Below are positions 13,435 to 23,580 of a stretch of 37,500 nt of DNA, in pieces. Under the pieces are notes generated by a model that saw only the letters and a list, made by a program, of their open reading frames with translations, was not told the origin of the DNA and searched no databases. The translations under genes and the position numbers were made by a program. Each line of letters begins with the position of its first letter. Within the stretch, counting starts at the first letter, position 1. This DNA is from Nostoc cf. commune SO-36 (GTDB taxonomy: Bacteria > Cyanobacteriota > Cyanobacteriia > Cyanobacteriales > Nostocaceae), in assembly GCF_023734775.1 (NCBI RefSeq), contig NZ_AP025732.1:4245001-4282500 (forward strand), written 5' to 3'.

Positions 13435-16400
13435 TTACTCGTCTTCTTCCAGAGATTCGCGGGAAAGAGATTCATAAGTGGGTCGAGCAGGTGTGCGACG
13501 GGCTGATTGGTCTGCCATCAAATCGACTTCCACATCTAGGGAACTACCGTCTGCTTGGGTTTCTACCTTGTGTACAGCAATATCTAACCCTAATGATTGC
13601 AACTCGCGCATCAGCACCTTAAATGACTCTGGGGTTCCAGGTCGAGGAATCGCTTTACCCTTAACGATCGCATTTAACGCTTCATTCCGCCCTTGCATAT
13701 CGTCGGACTTCACCGTCAGCATCTCCTGCAGGGTGTAGGCGGCGCCGTAGGCTTCCAGAGCCCAGACCTCCATTTCCCCGAAGCGCTGACCGCCGAACTG
13801 CGCCTTGCCGCCCAGTGGCTGCTGGGTGACCAGCGAGTACGGGCCGATGGAGCGGGCGTGGATCTTGTCGTCGACCAGGTGGTGCAGCTTCAGCATGTAA
13901 GCCACACCGATGGTAATTGCTCGGTCAAATGGTTCGCCTGTACGACCGTCATACACCATGATTTTGCCTGGATTATCTGGGTTATATACCCAGTCTTTCC
14001 CTGTTTCGTCACGTGCTTCTTGCAATTTGCCATGCACGATTCGGCGAGATGTCTCTTCACCGTACATTTCATCAAATGGAGTAATCTTAAATCGGACTCC
14101 CAAGGTTTGACCAGCCCAACCCAAGAGGCACTCAAATACTTGTCCGACGTTCATCCGGCTGGGTACACCCAAGGGGTTAAGTACAATGTCCACTGGTGAA
14201 CCATCGGGCAAATAAGGCATATCTTCTGCTGGTAATATCCGAGAAATAATCCCTTTATTACCGTGGCGTCCTGCCATTTTGTCCCCAACTTGGATTTTGC
14301 GTTTTTGAGCAACATACACCCGGACTACCATATTGGCTCCTGGTGGCAGTTCATCACCTTGTTCACGAGTAAACAAGCGCACATCAACTACGCGGCCTTT
14401 TTCACCGTTTGGTACTCGCAGAGAATTGTCTCGCACGTCCCGTGCTTTCTCACCAAAGATGGCACGTAAGAGTTTTTCTTCTGGCGGTTGGTCAGATTCA
14501 CCTTTGGGTGTGACTTTTCCTACCAAGATATCACCAGCTTCTACCCATGCCCCAATGCGAATGATCCCCTGTTCATCCAACTGACGCAAGGCATCTTCCC
14601 CAACGTTAGGAATTTCTCTAGTTATTTCTTCTGGCCCCAGTTTTGTCTGTCTGGCTTCAATTTCATATTTTTCAATGTGAATTGAGGTGTAGACATCATC
14701 CTGCACAAGCCTTTCAGAGATTAAAATTGCGTCTTCGTAGTTGTAGCCTTCCCAAGGCATATAGGCAACGACGATATTTTGTCCTAGCGCCAATTCACCG
14801 CCTTCGGTGGAGGAGCCATCAGCCAACACTTGACCAGCAACAACCCGTTCACCAATGCGGACGAGAGGTTTCTGATTTAAACAGGTGTCTTGGTTGGAGC
14901 GTTGGTATTTGGAAAGGGTGTATCTAATTTCGGAGTTGTTAGCTTTGGGACGGACGCGAATTTCTGTAGCATCCACATAAGTCACATCGCCATCGGTACG
15001 CGATACAACTACCATCCCGGAGTCTCTTGCTCCTTGGGCTTCCAAACCAGTACCCACCAGAGGGCGTTCTGGCTTGAGCAGGGGTACTGCTTGCCGTTGC
15101 ATGTTCGACCCCATCAGCGCTCGGTTAGCGTCATCATGTTCCAAAAAGGGAATCATGCTGGTTGCTACCGACACAATCTGTACGGGAGATACTGCTACGT
15201 AGTCCACCTGTTCTGGTGTTGTGGTGGAAAATTCTTGGCGATAACGAACTGGCACTAGTGGCCCAATAATGTGCCCGGTTTCATCTACAGGAATATCTCC
15301 CGGAGCAACCCGCAGATCGTCTTCTTCATCAGCTGTCATGTAGGCTGGAGGCAGATCAAATCTGACTCGCCCATTTTCTACAGGTCTAAATGGTGTTTCT
15401 AAGAAGCCGTACAAGTTTACCCGCGCATGGGTTGCTAAGGAACCAATCAATCCGGCGTTGGGGCCTTCTGGTGTCTCAATGGGGCAAATGCGTCCATAGT
15501 GACTAGGATGAATATCTCGCACGGCAAAACCAGCGCGTTCACGAGTTAAACCACCAGGACCAAGGGCACTTAGACGGCGTTTGTGGGTCAGTTCTGCTAA
15601 GGGATTGGTTTGATCCATGAACTGACTTAATTGGCTGGAACCAAAGAATTCTTTAATTGCTGCTACCAATGGTTTGGGGTTCACTAAGGAAGCGGGAGTT
15701 AGTACTTCAGCATCGGATACGGTCATCCGTTCCCGAATAATTCTCTCTAAGCGGTTTAAGCCTACCCGCACTTGGTTTTGCAGCAATTCACCGACGCTTC
15801 TCACCCGACGGTTGCCTAAATGGTCAATGTCATCGATATTACCGATGTCATATTCTAGGTTGATCAGGTAATCCACGGCTGCCAAAATATCGCCAGCAGT
15901 CAACACTCGCATTGTGTCTGGGACAGAAAGGCGCAATTTTTTGTTGAGTTTGTACCGTCCAACGCGACCAAGGTCATAACGTTTCGGGTCAAAGAAACGA
16001 GAATCTAGGAGTTGTTGTCCACCTAATACTGTGGGTGGTTCACCAGGACGCAGTTTCCGATATAACTCCATCAGGGCTTCTTCTTCAGAAAACTGCCCTT
16101 CTTTTTCGATAGTTTTTTGGAAATATTCGGGGTGGCGTAAGGCGTCAAATATTTCGTTGTCTGATAGCCCTAAAGCTTTTAGAAGTACCTGCGCTGATAG
16201 TTTGCGGGTTTTGTCGATGCGTACCCAAACTAAATCGTTACGGTCTGTTTCAAATTTCAGCCATGCTCCCCGGTTGGGAATTAAGCTAGCTGAATAAGTA
16301 CGCCGCCCGTTTTTGTCGATTTCTGATTTGTAATAGACCCCTGGCGATCGCACTATCTGATTGACAATTACCCGCTCGGCTCCGTTAATAATAAACGTGC

Positions 16401-16776
16401 CGCGATCGGTCATCAAAGGCAAATCACCAATGAATACCTCTTGCTCTTTGATTTCCCCGGTTTCTTTATTAATCAGTCGTGTGGGAACATACATTTGGAC
16501 AGCATAAGTACTATCCCGCCGTTTCGCTTCTTCAACGCTGTACTTTGGCTCCTTGAGTTTGTAGTTATGACCCAAAAAGTGCAGTTCTAATTTACCCGTA
16601 TAATCTGTAATAGGACTAAAGGAGTTAAGTTCTTCTATCAGCCCTTCTTCTAAAAACCAGCGAAAGCTTGACCTCTGGATTTCAATCAAGTCGGGCAACA
16701 GAAAGGCGGGTTCCATATACGTTTCTTTAGTCATGCCTCTACCTTTGTCAACCTGGTTAAATTTTTCTTTGGACAC
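13435..16776 (-). CDS. rpoB: RNA polymerase beta subunit RpoB (with a foreign-looking block)
   Basis: 1113 aa, one unbroken frame, beginning [18 protein letters not shown]. Core transcription enzyme subunit. Landmarks: the rifampicin-binding cluster with [21 protein letters not shown] (near 15590), [18 protein letters not shown], the active-site [17 protein letters not shown] (near 14260), and the C-terminal switch/clamp region. Residues about 962-1025 (13702-13893) differ from the rest: 59 of 64 codons end in G/C and the residues follow the proteobacterial pattern (for example [20 protein letters not shown] where cyanobacteria usually have GGKAQQGG). The frame is intact across the block. Gene order rpsT-tatD-rpoB-rpoC1-rpoC2 fits cyanobacteria. 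The start is supported by family agreement. Confidence 0.97.
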   Translation of the reverse strand: MSKEKFNQVDKGRGMTKETYMEPAFLLPDLIEIQRSSFRWFLEEGLIEELNSFSPITDYTGKLELHFLGHNYKLKEPKYSVEEAKRRDSTYAVQMYVPTRLINKETGEIKEQEVFIGDLPLMTDRGTFIINGAERVIVNQIVRSPGVYYKSEIDKNGRRTYSASLIPNRGAWLKFETDRNDLVWVRIDKTRKLSAQVLLKALGLSDNEIFDALRHPEYFQKTIEKEGQFSEEEALMELYRKLRPGEPPTVLGGQQLLDSRFFDPKRYDLGRVGRYKLNKKLRLSVPDTMRVLTAGDILAAVDYLINLEYDIGNIDDIDHLGNRRVRSVGELLQNQVRVGLNRLERIIRERMTVSDAEVLTPASLVNPKPLVAAIKEFFGSSQLSQFMDQTNPLAELTHKRRLSALGPGGLTRERAGFAVRDIHPSHYGRICPIETPEGPNAGLIGSLATHARVNLYGFLETPFRPVENGRVRFDLPPAYMTADEEDDLRVAPGDIPVDETGHIIGPLVPVRYRQEFSTTTPEQVDYVAVSPVQIVSVATSMIPFLEHDDANRALMGSNMQRQAVPLLKPERPLVGTGLEAQGARDSGMVVVSRTDGDVTYVDATEIRVRPKANNSEIRYTLSKYQRSNQDTCLNQKPLVRIGERVVAGQVLADGSSTEGGELALGQNIVVAYMPWEGYNYEDAILISERLVQDDVYTSIHIEKYEIEARQTKLGPEEITREIPNVGEDALRQLDEQGIIRIGAWVEAGDILVGKVTPKGESDQPPEEKLLRAIFGEKARDVRDNSLRVPNGEKGRVVDVRLFTREQGDELPPGANMVVRVYVAQKRKIQVGDKMAGRHGNKGIISRILPAEDMPYLPDGSPVDIVLNPLGVPSRMNVGQVFECLLGWAGQTLGVRFKITPFDEMYGEETSRRIVHGKLQEARDETGKDWVYNPDNPGKIMVYDGRTGEPFDRAITIGVAYMLKLHHLVDDKIHARSIGPYSLVTQQPLGGKAQFGGQRFGEMEVWALEAYGAAYTLQEMLTVKSDDMQGRNEALNAIVKGKAIPRPGTPESFKVLMRELQSLGLDIAVHKVETQADGSSLDVEVDLMADQSARRTPARPTYESLSRESLEEDE
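13702..13893 (-). other. GC-rich proteobacterial-like block within rpoB
   Basis: A 192-base block with sharp edges in codon use. Only CCA, GGT, GAA, GCT and GAA among its 64 codons end in A or T (92% GC3), and total GC is about 66% over 13721-13890. Codons on both sides (for example ATT, GCA, TTA, AAT, CCT) are of the AT-leaning host type. Encoded residues such as [14 protein letters not shown] and [15 protein letters not shown] match the alphaproteobacterial consensus I know. Either a short recombined tract or an assembly chimera with a co-resident proteobacterium. Confidence 0.85.
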
Positions 16777-17477
16777 TGCTGTTTAACGCTTCCCACTGCT
16801 AGCCAGTGTCCTTAGCTGTTTGGGAACTTTCTTCTTACACACTTGTTATTTACAAGTGTGGGCAAACGCAGCGATTAAAGCTGGCAGGAATAGGCAATCT
16901 TGACAAGGCGGTAATCGCCGCTCATGGGTGACTCAGAAGCCAGAAACCAGCTATAGTTTTGATTCAAGAAGAATATACAGTTAAGATATCCCTGAGTTTG
17001 ATTTACTTTCCTCACTTCCCCTCCAAAAAGCGCTTTAATTTCCTGACACAGCACTACACAGTGTGTCTTTAATGCACCTCGCTGTTTATACTCTCAGTGA
17101 TATCCTAGATAAGCTAAGACTGAGGGGATGATCCGCACCTTTTTGGCTTTGAATCAGAATCACTTCATTTTGCTGAATTTTACTCACAAGGCAATTTTGT
17201 TTAACGATTTTGAATAGGTTCAATAGACATCAAACCGATGTTGTGTAAAAGTCTAGCTCAATTTGGATTGGCACGGTTAGTCATCTGTGGAGAGCATCCG
17301 TTTGTAGAGATTGGGAGGATGGCCAAGCCATAACAGCACAAAAAAATGTCAAATGAGAAGTTTTAAGCTCCTTCTTTTATCATTATGGCGCAAGCAAAAT
17401 GTTTTTGAGGGAATAATATTAGCATATTTTTGTCCCCCTATAGTTTTATTTTTTTTAGTACAACTTAACAAAAAACA
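16777..17477. other. Long leader region between tatD and rpoB
   Basis: 701 bases without a supported gene. It should hold the rpoB promoter and an untranslated leader. A perfect 9-bp hairpin CACACTTGT / ACAAGTGTG lies at 16838-16860, about 60 nt upstream of the rpoB start. Others are a GGCG/CGCC stem near 16909-16921 and a GACACA/TGTGTC stem at 17045-17067. I see no convincing -35/-10 pair. Confidence 0.5.
16838..16860 (-). promoter_or_regulatory. Perfect hairpin in the rpoB leader
   Basis: CACACTTGT, a five-base loop, ACAAGTGTG. No T-tract follows on the minus strand, so it looks more like a leader structure (RNA stability or attenuation) than a plain terminator. Function is inferred only from position. 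Confidence 0.4.
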
Positions 17478-18275
17478 CTAAGACACAGGTGATATCGACA
17501 GACCAAATAACTCACAGGCATTTTGGGTGGTTTGATGGGCGATCGCCTCTAACGTTTCCTGACGCAGTTTAGCTACTTGCTCGGCTACATAAAGTACGTA
17601 GGCAGGCTCGTTACGTCTCTCGCCCCGTTTCGGAACTGGAGCGAGAAATGGACAGTCTGTTTCAATCAATAGGCGATCGCTACTTACCATTGCCGCTGAG
17701 GATTGGATCGCTTTGGCATTTTTGAACGTTACCGTTCCGCTAAAGCTGATGTAGAAGCCTAAATCGAGAAACCATTGAGTTTCTTCTGGCGTTCCTCCCC
17801 AGCAATGCATGACACCGCGCACTCTTTCACCTTTGAGTTTCCGCCATTTTTGCAACACTTCCCTGGTTGCCACAGCAGCATCACGGCAGTGAATAATCAC
17901 TGGTAAGTTGAGTTCAGATGCGATCGCCAACTGTGACTCGAACACCATGTATTGTTGTTCGTAGTTATCAGCTTTGTAAAAATCCAGCCCCATCTCCCCA
18001 ATTGCTACCACATTCGAGTCAGAACTCGCTAAAGTTTTGATTTTCTCGGCTGTGTCGCTATTCCATTTTTCAGCATCTAAAGGATGTAATCCCACTGCGA
18101 AGCTGATTTCGGGAAACTCTTGGGCTATGGATTGAATACTGGAAAACTCCTCCGGGTGAACACAGGAATGTACTAAACGCACTACACCTGCTTTTTGCCA
18201 CCGCGATCGCACTGTTGCTAAATCCGGCTGGAAACTATCAAAGTTAAGATGTACGTGCGTGTCTATCAGTTGCAT
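17478..18275 (-). CDS. tatD: TatD-family metal-dependent hydrolase / DNase
   Basis: 265 aa, the standard length. TatD proteins are TIM-barrel, two-metal deoxyribonucleases. All metal-binding motifs are present: DTHVHLNFD (HxH, residues 6-9), GEMGLDFY (Glu near 93), IHCRDA (His near 129), MHCWGG (His near 154) and ETDCPFLAP (Asp near 205). It starts with ATG at 18275 ([12 protein letters not shown]), matching the family. It lies 83 bases after rpsT and upstream of rpoB on the same strand, so co-transcription with rpsT is likely. The TatD/YcfH/YabD group is certain, but the physiological substrate (DNA repair, RNA processing) is not fixed by sequence. Confidence 0.92.
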   Translation of the reverse strand: MQLIDTHVHLNFDSFQPDLATVRSRWQKAGVVRLVHSCVHPEEFSSIQSIAQEFPEISFAVGLHPLDAEKWNSDTAEKIKTLASSDSNVVAIGEMGLDFYKADNYEQQYMVFESQLAIASELNLPVIIHCRDAAVATREVLQKWRKLKGERVRGVMHCWGGTPEETQWFLDLGFYISFSGTVTFKNAKAIQSSAAMVSSDRLLIETDCPFLAPVPKRGERRNEPAYVLYVAEQVAKLRQETLEAIAHQTTQNACELFGLSISPVS

Positions 18276-18358
18276 CTTTTGTTTTTTGTTGTTTGTCCTT
18301 CGTCATTTGTCGTTTGTTTTGTGACCAATACCAATAACTAATGACTAAGGACAAATGA
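18276..18358. repeat. Heptamer-type repeat spacer between rpsT and tatD
   Basis: The spacer is built of TTTGTCCTTCGTCATTTGTC-like units and an inverted counterpart GACTAAGGACAAATGAC, the short tandem heptamer repeats (CATTTGT / CATTAGT) common in Nostoc intergenic regions. It can form a hairpin. Confidence 0.65.
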
Positions 18359-18658
18359 CTACTCAGTCGCTGTTTGTGCCAAAGGTTTTAGTCGGTTAGC
18401 TAATCTTGACTTTTTTCTTGACCCATTATTTGGGTGAAGGACACCCCGTTTTATCGCTTTATCGATTTTGCTGTAAGCTTCAGATAACCGATCTTGCACT
18501 TCTTGTTTTAGTTCTGGGGTAGGATTAGCTGTATAAGCAGCTACAGCATTAACGTATTTCTTCATCAGCGTCTTGACTGCTGATTTATAAGCTTTGTTAC
18601 GCAGTCGGTTACGTTCTGCGATTCCGGCACGCTTGAGAGCAGACTTTGTATTCGCCAC
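18359..18658 (-). CDS. rpsT: 30S ribosomal protein S20
   Basis: 99 aa from a GTG start at 18656-18658 ([27 protein letters not shown]...), the position where other S20 proteins begin. A GGA Shine-Dalgarno core lies 7 nt upstream. A longer TTG start at 18670 would add four residues and lacks a site. S20 binds the 5 prime domain and helix 44 of 16S rRNA. The [11 protein letters not shown] and [18 protein letters not shown] segments are typical, including the basic C-terminal helix. It is the first gene of the minus-strand rpsT-tatD unit and is divergent from hisD. Confidence 0.95.
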   Translation of the reverse strand: MANTKSALKRAGIAERNRLRNKAYKSAVKTLMKKYVNAVAAYTANPTPELKQEVQDRLSEAYSKIDKAIKRGVLHPNNGSRKKSRLANRLKPLAQTATE

Positions 18659-19316
18659 AGTCAATTCCAAAAATACTATTAATTATGTACACACACTACT
18701 AGACTTACTAATATAGCATCCAAATTGCTAATGTTATAATTTCCTAAAAAAAATTTGGTATTGAATTATGGCGCATGGGTGAATAATTAGTAGTTCTACT
18801 TGCCCAGTGCCCAACTCAGTCTGTTGTCAATTTAGGAAATGCGTTAGAATGAGACATAGATGCTAGATAAAACTCTTACCCTAAATCATCACAACCTGAT
18901 TAAAAAGCAATGTGATTGCCAATAATAAATAATCTGGCCGTAAAGCAGATGTATTGTCAAAGGCAAGCAACTGTAAAAAGCTAAGTTTCAGGTATCTCCA
19001 AGTATAGAACCGACATATCGTAATCTGTACAAATATGCAAACACACCACCAGCACTCCGCAAGGAGTGAGGCAAAGGCTATAAGGGTAGCGGAAAATGGC
19101 ATCTCCTTTCTACCACTAGCCTGCCAAGGCTTGTCGGAGTGAGTAATTAAGTTACCTTCTCAAGCAAAATATATGCTGGTAGCCTTGAGAGTATCAAAAA
19201 AATCCAGGTTAAGCTAGAGAAGAGAATTAGAGTCAGCTTACATACCCCAGTGGGTCAAGAGCAATACTAATCTCAGGTGGCAATAAATATTATTATTTTG
19301 GCATTGTCCTTACTCC
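18659..19316. other. Divergent intergenic region rpsT / hisD
   Basis: 658 bases that must hold the promoters of both genes. Features seen are a CACTCC-GCAA-GGAGTG hairpin at 19053-19068 with neighbouring dispersed-repeat sequence, and AT-rich stretches next to rpsT. A 73-codon minus-strand ORF (18881-19102) has no family resemblance and overlaps the repeat, so I do not call it. Confidence 0.5.
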
Positions 19317-20618
19317 ATGCTGCGAATCATTACTCAGCAGGCAGACGTTAGAGCAGAACTACAACGGATCTGCGAGCGCACCCATGATGAACAGGTGCTT
19401 CACAAAGAAGCAACGGTACGGGAAATTTTGCAAGCAGTGAAGCGCCAAGGCGACAAAGCTGTATTGCATTACACAGCTGAATTTGACAAACAAACCCTAA
19501 AAGCAGAAGAGCTCCGAGTTACAGGTTCGGAACTGGATGCAGCCTATCAACAGGTATCGAAGGAGTTTTTAGCCGCAATTCGGCTAGCTTGCCGCCAAAT
19601 TGAAGGGTTTCATCGTCAGCGAGTACCGAAAAGTTGGGTACACTTTGGCGATGATGAAGTAGTACTGGGCAAACGCTACACCCCTGTAGACCGAGCCGGG
19701 TTATATGTGCCTGGTGGCCGTGCCGCCTATCCCAGTACAGTGCTGATGAATGCAATTCCGGCTCATGTTGCTGCTGTACCCCACGTGGTGATGGTGACAC
19801 CACCAGGGGCAGGGGGTGTAATTAATCCAGCAGTCTTGGTGGCTGCCCAAGAAGCAGGGGTACAAGAAATTTATCGCATCGGGGGCGCACAAGCGATCGC
19901 TGCTTTAGCTTATGGCACAGATACGATTCCGAAAGTGAATGTAATTACTGGGCCTGGTAACATTTATGTCACCCTAGCAAAAAAACTTGTCTACGGCATC
20001 GTCGGTATTGATTCTTTGGCAGGCCCCAGCGAAGTGCTGATAATTGCCGATGAAACCGCAAATCCAGTACATGTAGCTGCTGACTTGCTGGCTCAAGCCG
20101 AACACGATCCAATGGCGGCAGCAATTTTGCTGACGACAGATGCTGCTTTGGCGAAAAACGTACAATTAGCCTTGGAAAGACAGTTAGTGGATCATCCACG
20201 GCGAATAGACACAGAAAAAGCGATCGCTCACTACGGCTTGATTATCCTTGTAGAATCGCTCCAAGCAGCAGCAGAACTCTCAAATGAATTTGCCCCCGAA
20301 CATCTGGAATTAGAAATCAAAGATCCTTGGGCGCTCCTCCCACAGATTCGTCACGCTGGGGCAATCTTTTTGGGTTATTCAACACCAGAAGCTGTAGGAG
20401 ACTATTTAGCAGGCCCTAACCATACTTTGCCAACTTCTGGCGCTGCCCGCTATGCTTCGGCATTGGGGGTTGAAACTTTCCTCAAACACTCTAGTATTAT
20501 TCAATACTCTCAAACCGCGCTGCAAAATGTGGCTGGTGCCATTGATGTGCTAGCAACAGCAGAAGGTTTACCTTCTCATGCTGATTCAGTAAGACGCCGA
20601 ATTCAGCAAGAAGAGTGA
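19317..20618 (+). CDS. hisD: Histidinol dehydrogenase
   Basis: 433 aa, normal length. Catalyses the last two steps of histidine synthesis, L-histidinol to L-histidine with two NAD+, at a zinc site. Visible: VDRAGLYVPGGRAAYPSTVLM (NAD/fold signature), ITGPGNIYVTLAKK, GPSEVLIIADETANP, then the zinc and catalytic residues: LLAQAEHDP (Gln and His), FAPEHLEL (Glu-His, the general base pair), AVGDYLAGPNHTLPT (Asp) and LPSHADSVRRR (C-terminal His). Start ATG 19317 fits the family (MLRIITQQADVRAEL); no clear Shine-Dalgarno. No other his gene is near, as usual in cyanobacteria. Confidence 0.96.
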   Translation: MLRIITQQADVRAELQRICERTHDEQVLHKEATVREILQAVKRQGDKAVLHYTAEFDKQTLKAEELRVTGSELDAAYQQVSKEFLAAIRLACRQIEGFHRQRVPKSWVHFGDDEVVLGKRYTPVDRAGLYVPGGRAAYPSTVLMNAIPAHVAAVPHVVMVTPPGAGGVINPAVLVAAQEAGVQEIYRIGGAQAIAALAYGTDTIPKVNVITGPGNIYVTLAKKLVYGIVGIDSLAGPSEVLIIADETANPVHVAADLLAQAEHDPMAAAILLTTDAALAKNVQLALERQLVDHPRRIDTEKAIAHYGLIILVESLQAAAELSNEFAPEHLELEIKDPWALLPQIRHAGAIFLGYSTPEAVGDYLAGPNHTLPTSGAARYASALGVETFLKHSSIIQYSQTALQNVAGAIDVLATAEGLPSHADSVRRRIQQEE

Positions 20619-20969
20619 TTTGGAATGCTTAATTTTTTCTTATAACTAAAAGTTGGGATAGCGATACCGACGGTGAGCTACGCTAAAGCACGCCACTTAT
20701 CCTGCCTTCAGATGCCCTTTAAGCGTCTACAAGTCGGGCATTGCCGACGGGTAATTTATAGGGCAGGTGTTTTCAGTGGCAAAAACTTGTGAAAAGCTTC
20801 TCTAGAACAGTTGCCACAATTCACTACTATGAAAGTAATGCGATGATCTATCGCCTAGCCTTAAATATATAGACTAATTGGTAAATAAAAAATTGGTTTA
20901 GTGTCGCTACCGACGAATTTTGCTAGATACTTATTATGTAAAGGGTCTACTCTTTAGGAGACGAGAGCG
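20619..20969. other. Intergenic region hisD - uspA
   Basis: 351 bases with no gene. A TTTTTTC tract follows the hisD stop by about 15 nt without a strong stem. Around 20700-20770 a CCTGCC ... GGGCAGG pair and a GTCGGGCATTGCCGAC stem (20732-20747) form a structured block resembling dispersed Nostoc repeats. An AGGAG ribosome site precedes uspA. Confidence 0.5.
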
Positions 20970-21395
20970 ATGCTAAATAGTGTTTTGGTAGCTCTGGATG
21001 GTTCGGAAATTTCAGAACGAGTAATTCAGGCTTTAGATAATTTAGCCTTGTCAAAAGATTCCAAGGTTATTTTTTGTCATGTGTTTCCCACACCAGAGTC
21101 AGAGATGGAACTACCCGCTGATCGTCCTCAGCCAGAGTCCCCAACATTTTCTTATTTTCAGATTGAAAAACAGCTGCAATCTTATCAGGAAAAGTTATCA
21201 CTCACAAGTGAGTTAGAACTAGTAACTGGTGATCCTGCTGAAGAGATTATTCGCCTTGCCAATATTTATAAAACTGACTTGATTATAATTGGCAGTCGTG
21301 GATTGATGGGGATGAAGCGAATTGTTCAGGGTTCTGTTAGCAGTCAAGTTGTAGAAGAGGCTTATTGTTCAGTATTAGTCGTCAAACCGAGGTAA
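20970..21395 (+). CDS. Universal stress protein, UspA family
   Basis: 141 aa single-domain Usp. It begins SVLVALDGSE (beta1 plus the adenine-contacting Asp) and ends with the ATP-binding motif G-2x-G-9x-G-S (GSRGLMGMKRIVQGS, residues about 110-124), followed by VVEEAYCSVLVVKP. It therefore belongs to the ATP-binding subgroup. A good ribosome site, TAGGAGACGAGAGCG, lies before ATG 20970. Cytoplasmic; the specific role is unknown. Confidence 0.9.
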   Translation: MLNSVLVALDGSEISERVIQALDNLALSKDSKVIFCHVFPTPESEMELPADRPQPESPTFSYFQIEKQLQSYQEKLSLTSELELVTGDPAEEIIRLANIYKTDLIIIGSRGLMGMKRIVQGSVSSQVVEEAYCSVLVVKPR

Positions 21396-21440
21396 AAATT
21401 TGTCAGGGGAAGCAATCACTGCATTCAGTGTCAAATTTTT
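21394..21440 (+). terminator. Hairpin plus T-tract after uspA
   Basis: An inner stem CACTG-CATT-CAGTG (21417-21430) is enclosed by AAAATTTG / CAAATTTT arms, ending in TTTTTT. It starts at the uspA stop codon. This is a plausible intrinsic terminator, AT-rich in its outer part. Confidence 0.45.
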
Positions 21441-21462
21441 TCAGAGTTAAAATTAATTTGTA

Positions 21463-22944
21463 GTAACTGCCTAGCTAGTAGTAATTGAGGCGAGAAAAAC
21501 AGAGACATTACCAAGTAGCGCCTGAGTAATAACTTCCAGTAAGTTAAGACCCTGCTTAGAAGCAGTGGAAAGATGCATAACGGATATTAGCGAATGAAAC
21601 CGCAAACTCGAAGGAGCGAAAACCACCGGAAATCTTCTGCTTACATTTCATCATCCGCAAGTCACGTTCTGCCTGATTATTGGTAAAGGGAACATCAGGT
21701 TGTGTCAGAAACCGTAAAACATCACTCTGAAAATTTTGAAGCCGCAACAACAAGTTATGACCAACACGTCGTTTCACCCGCCCACGATTACCTTTGCGGA
21801 TTAGGGGTGATTGAGAGGAGTGAAAACTCAGCCCTCGTTGTAGAATTTGCTCGTACAGTTGAGTCAGACGAGCAACAACATTTTTGGGAATACCTGATTG
21901 ATAACGATGCTTGTAATTGCAAGCTAAAAGCAACAACTTGTTCATGGATTTAGCCCAAGGTTCTTGCTCGATTTCATCTATTGCTTTGAGTTCTCGAAGA
22001 TGATGGGCATTACACAAAGCGTGATTGACATCAAGGAGTTGATAATAGGGTTTCCAATGGTCGTGGACTACTACACCCTTGATATCAGCTAATACTTCTA
22101 TGTCTTTACGTTGAGGAGAAACTCGATACCAAGTTTGTGTTTTAGTGGCAACCACGTGCAGCCAATTGGTTTTACCACCAATCCTCAAAGAAAGTCTCGT
22201 CTAAATGTTTAACTGCTGCTGCTTTTACCTCAGAGGCCATCTCTGCTACTACTGGTTCTATGATTTGAGCCAGAGTCAAAGTTGTCTTTGCGATTGTCCC
22301 TGGTGTCATTCGGCAACCAAATAAATCTAGCAGCACTTCACTCAATCGGTCTTCGGGAATAAAGTGTTGATGATTTAGATAAGCTGCAACTGCTCTAATT
22401 CTGGCTCCATACTGTACTGGTGCTGTGACAGATTCTGGAAAACTACCTTGTAGGAGAGTTTTACATTCTGGACATTCTTTGACTGCCACTCTGTGTTCTG
22501 TGACGATGATGCGTGGGGCTGGTTATATCAAATTACTTGTCGCTTGATGATTTTTTGATTCCTACATCCCCAATATCACTTGCCACATCCAGGACATGAG
22601 CATGGTGTTGGATGTTCTACTATTTTCTCTGGCTCTAATACTTGTTTTAATGTCTGCCCTGGATGACCTATCTGCCCCCCTGATGGCCGCTTCCCTTTTT
22701 CTCTTAAACTTTTTGTCCGTATTTGATTTGACTTTTTGAGTCCGTCGCTGGCTGGTGGTTTTGAACTTGTTTGGCTATCTAGTCCCAAACTTCTCTCTAG
22801 CTCTGCTATCCTTTCCAGCAGTGCCTTAACCTCTAGCTCTAGCCTTTCTATTTTTTGATCTTTTTCTTCTGGACTCATTCTTGAACATTACCATCTTTCC
22901 TCCCTTCACGGGAATATCCCTGACTTTCCTACCTGGGCAGTTAC
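21463..22944 (-). mobile_element. IS66-family element of the tnpC-only type, decayed
   Basis: Ends are imperfect 16-bp inverted repeats starting GTAA as in IS66: GTAACTGCCTAGCTAG at 21463 and, inward from 22944, GTAACTGCCCAGGTAG (two mismatches). The 1482-bp body contains only a tnpC-type transposase and no tnpA/tnpB, as in the ISBst12-like subgroup. I cannot find the expected 8-bp target duplication (AATTTGTA on the left versus AATTAAAC on the right share only AATT), which suggests age or rearrangement. Confidence 0.8.
21471..22878 (-). pseudogene. IS66 TnpC transposase, broken by insertions and a stop
   Basis: ATG at 22878 (MSPEEKDQKIERLELEVKAL: N-terminal coiled coil). Then SQTSSKPPASDG, a Zn-ribbon (CSCPGCGK ... 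CPECK), and the DDE core with DHWKPYY, CNAHHLREL and NNQAERDLRMMKCKQKISGGFRS, where the E is catalytic. Damage: a TGA stop right after CPGCGK (22576-22578), two extra A bases around 22530 between KRQV, FDI and PAPR, one extra base near 22186 (TTT/G/AGG), and one near 21580 (GCA/T/CTT). Repaired, the frame would end at TAG 21471-21473, exactly in the terminal repeat. All indels are insertions. It is inactive as written. Confidence 0.85.
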
Positions 22945-22997
22945 AATTAAACAAGTTTTAACAGCCGACGATTAAATAAAAATTATTCGATTCTGTT

Positions 22998-23066
22998 TTC
23001 TCTGCGTCTCTGTGGTTAACTAAATTACTTTGAAACCGCAGAGGCACAGAGAGAAAAAAGAGATTC
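22998..23066. repeat. Inverted repeat of the CTCTGCGTCTCTGTGGTT type
   Basis: TCTCTGCGTCTCTGTGGTTAA on one side and AAACCGCAGAGGCACAGAGA on the other form a long imperfect stem. This is a common cyanobacterial intergenic repeat. It lies between the IS66 remnant and the SRPBCC-like gene. Confidence 0.65.
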
Positions 23067-23132
23067 TTCGAGTCATCTTGAAAGGGCTAGTTTTAGAGAC
23101 AAGGAAAAACCCCCTTCTACGTTCAATTCGAT

Positions 23133-23519
23133 TTAACGTTCTTGAGTTGCCAGAAACTGACGCAAGCTCAACAAACTCAGCGTTTGACCCAAATTCAAGG
23201 GCAAAATTGAAACTCCTTCCAATCGGGATTGTACCCAACCTTCTCCCCAGTACCATTCGTGGAACCCGTCAATTCCTCCGCTAAGTACCAAGCGGAGACA
23301 GTTGGATTTGACAACATCTACTTGATGATGAATTGGGACTGGCCCAGTCCAAGTTGTAAATTGGAATCCGGCAAGCAGTTCTTCTGGCATTCCTGGCGCA
23401 AAGCGTTGCCCTAAAAGCCATTTTTCTAGTTGTACCGGATGCAGCAGACTGTCACGAATTGCATCTGTTGATGCTTCGATTTCGATCCGCAGTTGGCTTT
23501 GTTGAAAATTACCCAGCAT
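23133..23519 (-). CDS. SRPBCC (START-like) fold protein, conserved in cyanobacteria
   Basis: 128 aa from ATG 23517-23519 (MLGNFQQSQLRIEIEA), preferred over an upstream start at 23597 because the extra 26 residues look non-coding and an AGG lies ahead of the inner ATG. The pattern IEIEASTDAIRDSLLHPVQLEKWL followed by beta strands (FQFTTWTGPVPIHHQVD, CLRLVLSGGIDGFHEWYWG) and a long C-terminal helix suggests the SRPBCC/AHSA1-like hydrophobic-cavity fold. The ligand is unknown. No operon partner. Confidence 0.6.
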   Translation of the reverse strand: MLGNFQQSQLRIEIEASTDAIRDSLLHPVQLEKWLLGQRFAPGMPEELLAGFQFTTWTGPVPIHHQVDVVKSNCLRLVLSGGIDGFHEWYWGEGWVQSRLEGVSILPLNLGQTLSLLSLRQFLATQER

Positions 23520-23580
23520 TTTTCTAGGATTACCTAAAGGTGAGACAAGTTCAGGAATTGCACTAAAAAAACATCCCATA

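Noticed and set aside
18881..19102. 73-codon minus-strand ORF with hydrophobic segments between rpsT and hisD
   Set aside because: Overlaps a dispersed-repeat hairpin, has no ribosome site and no family resemblance.
23020..23284. Overlapping 78- and 84-codon ORFs on both strands
   Set aside because: They run through an intergenic inverted repeat and over the SRPBCC-like gene, with no independent support.
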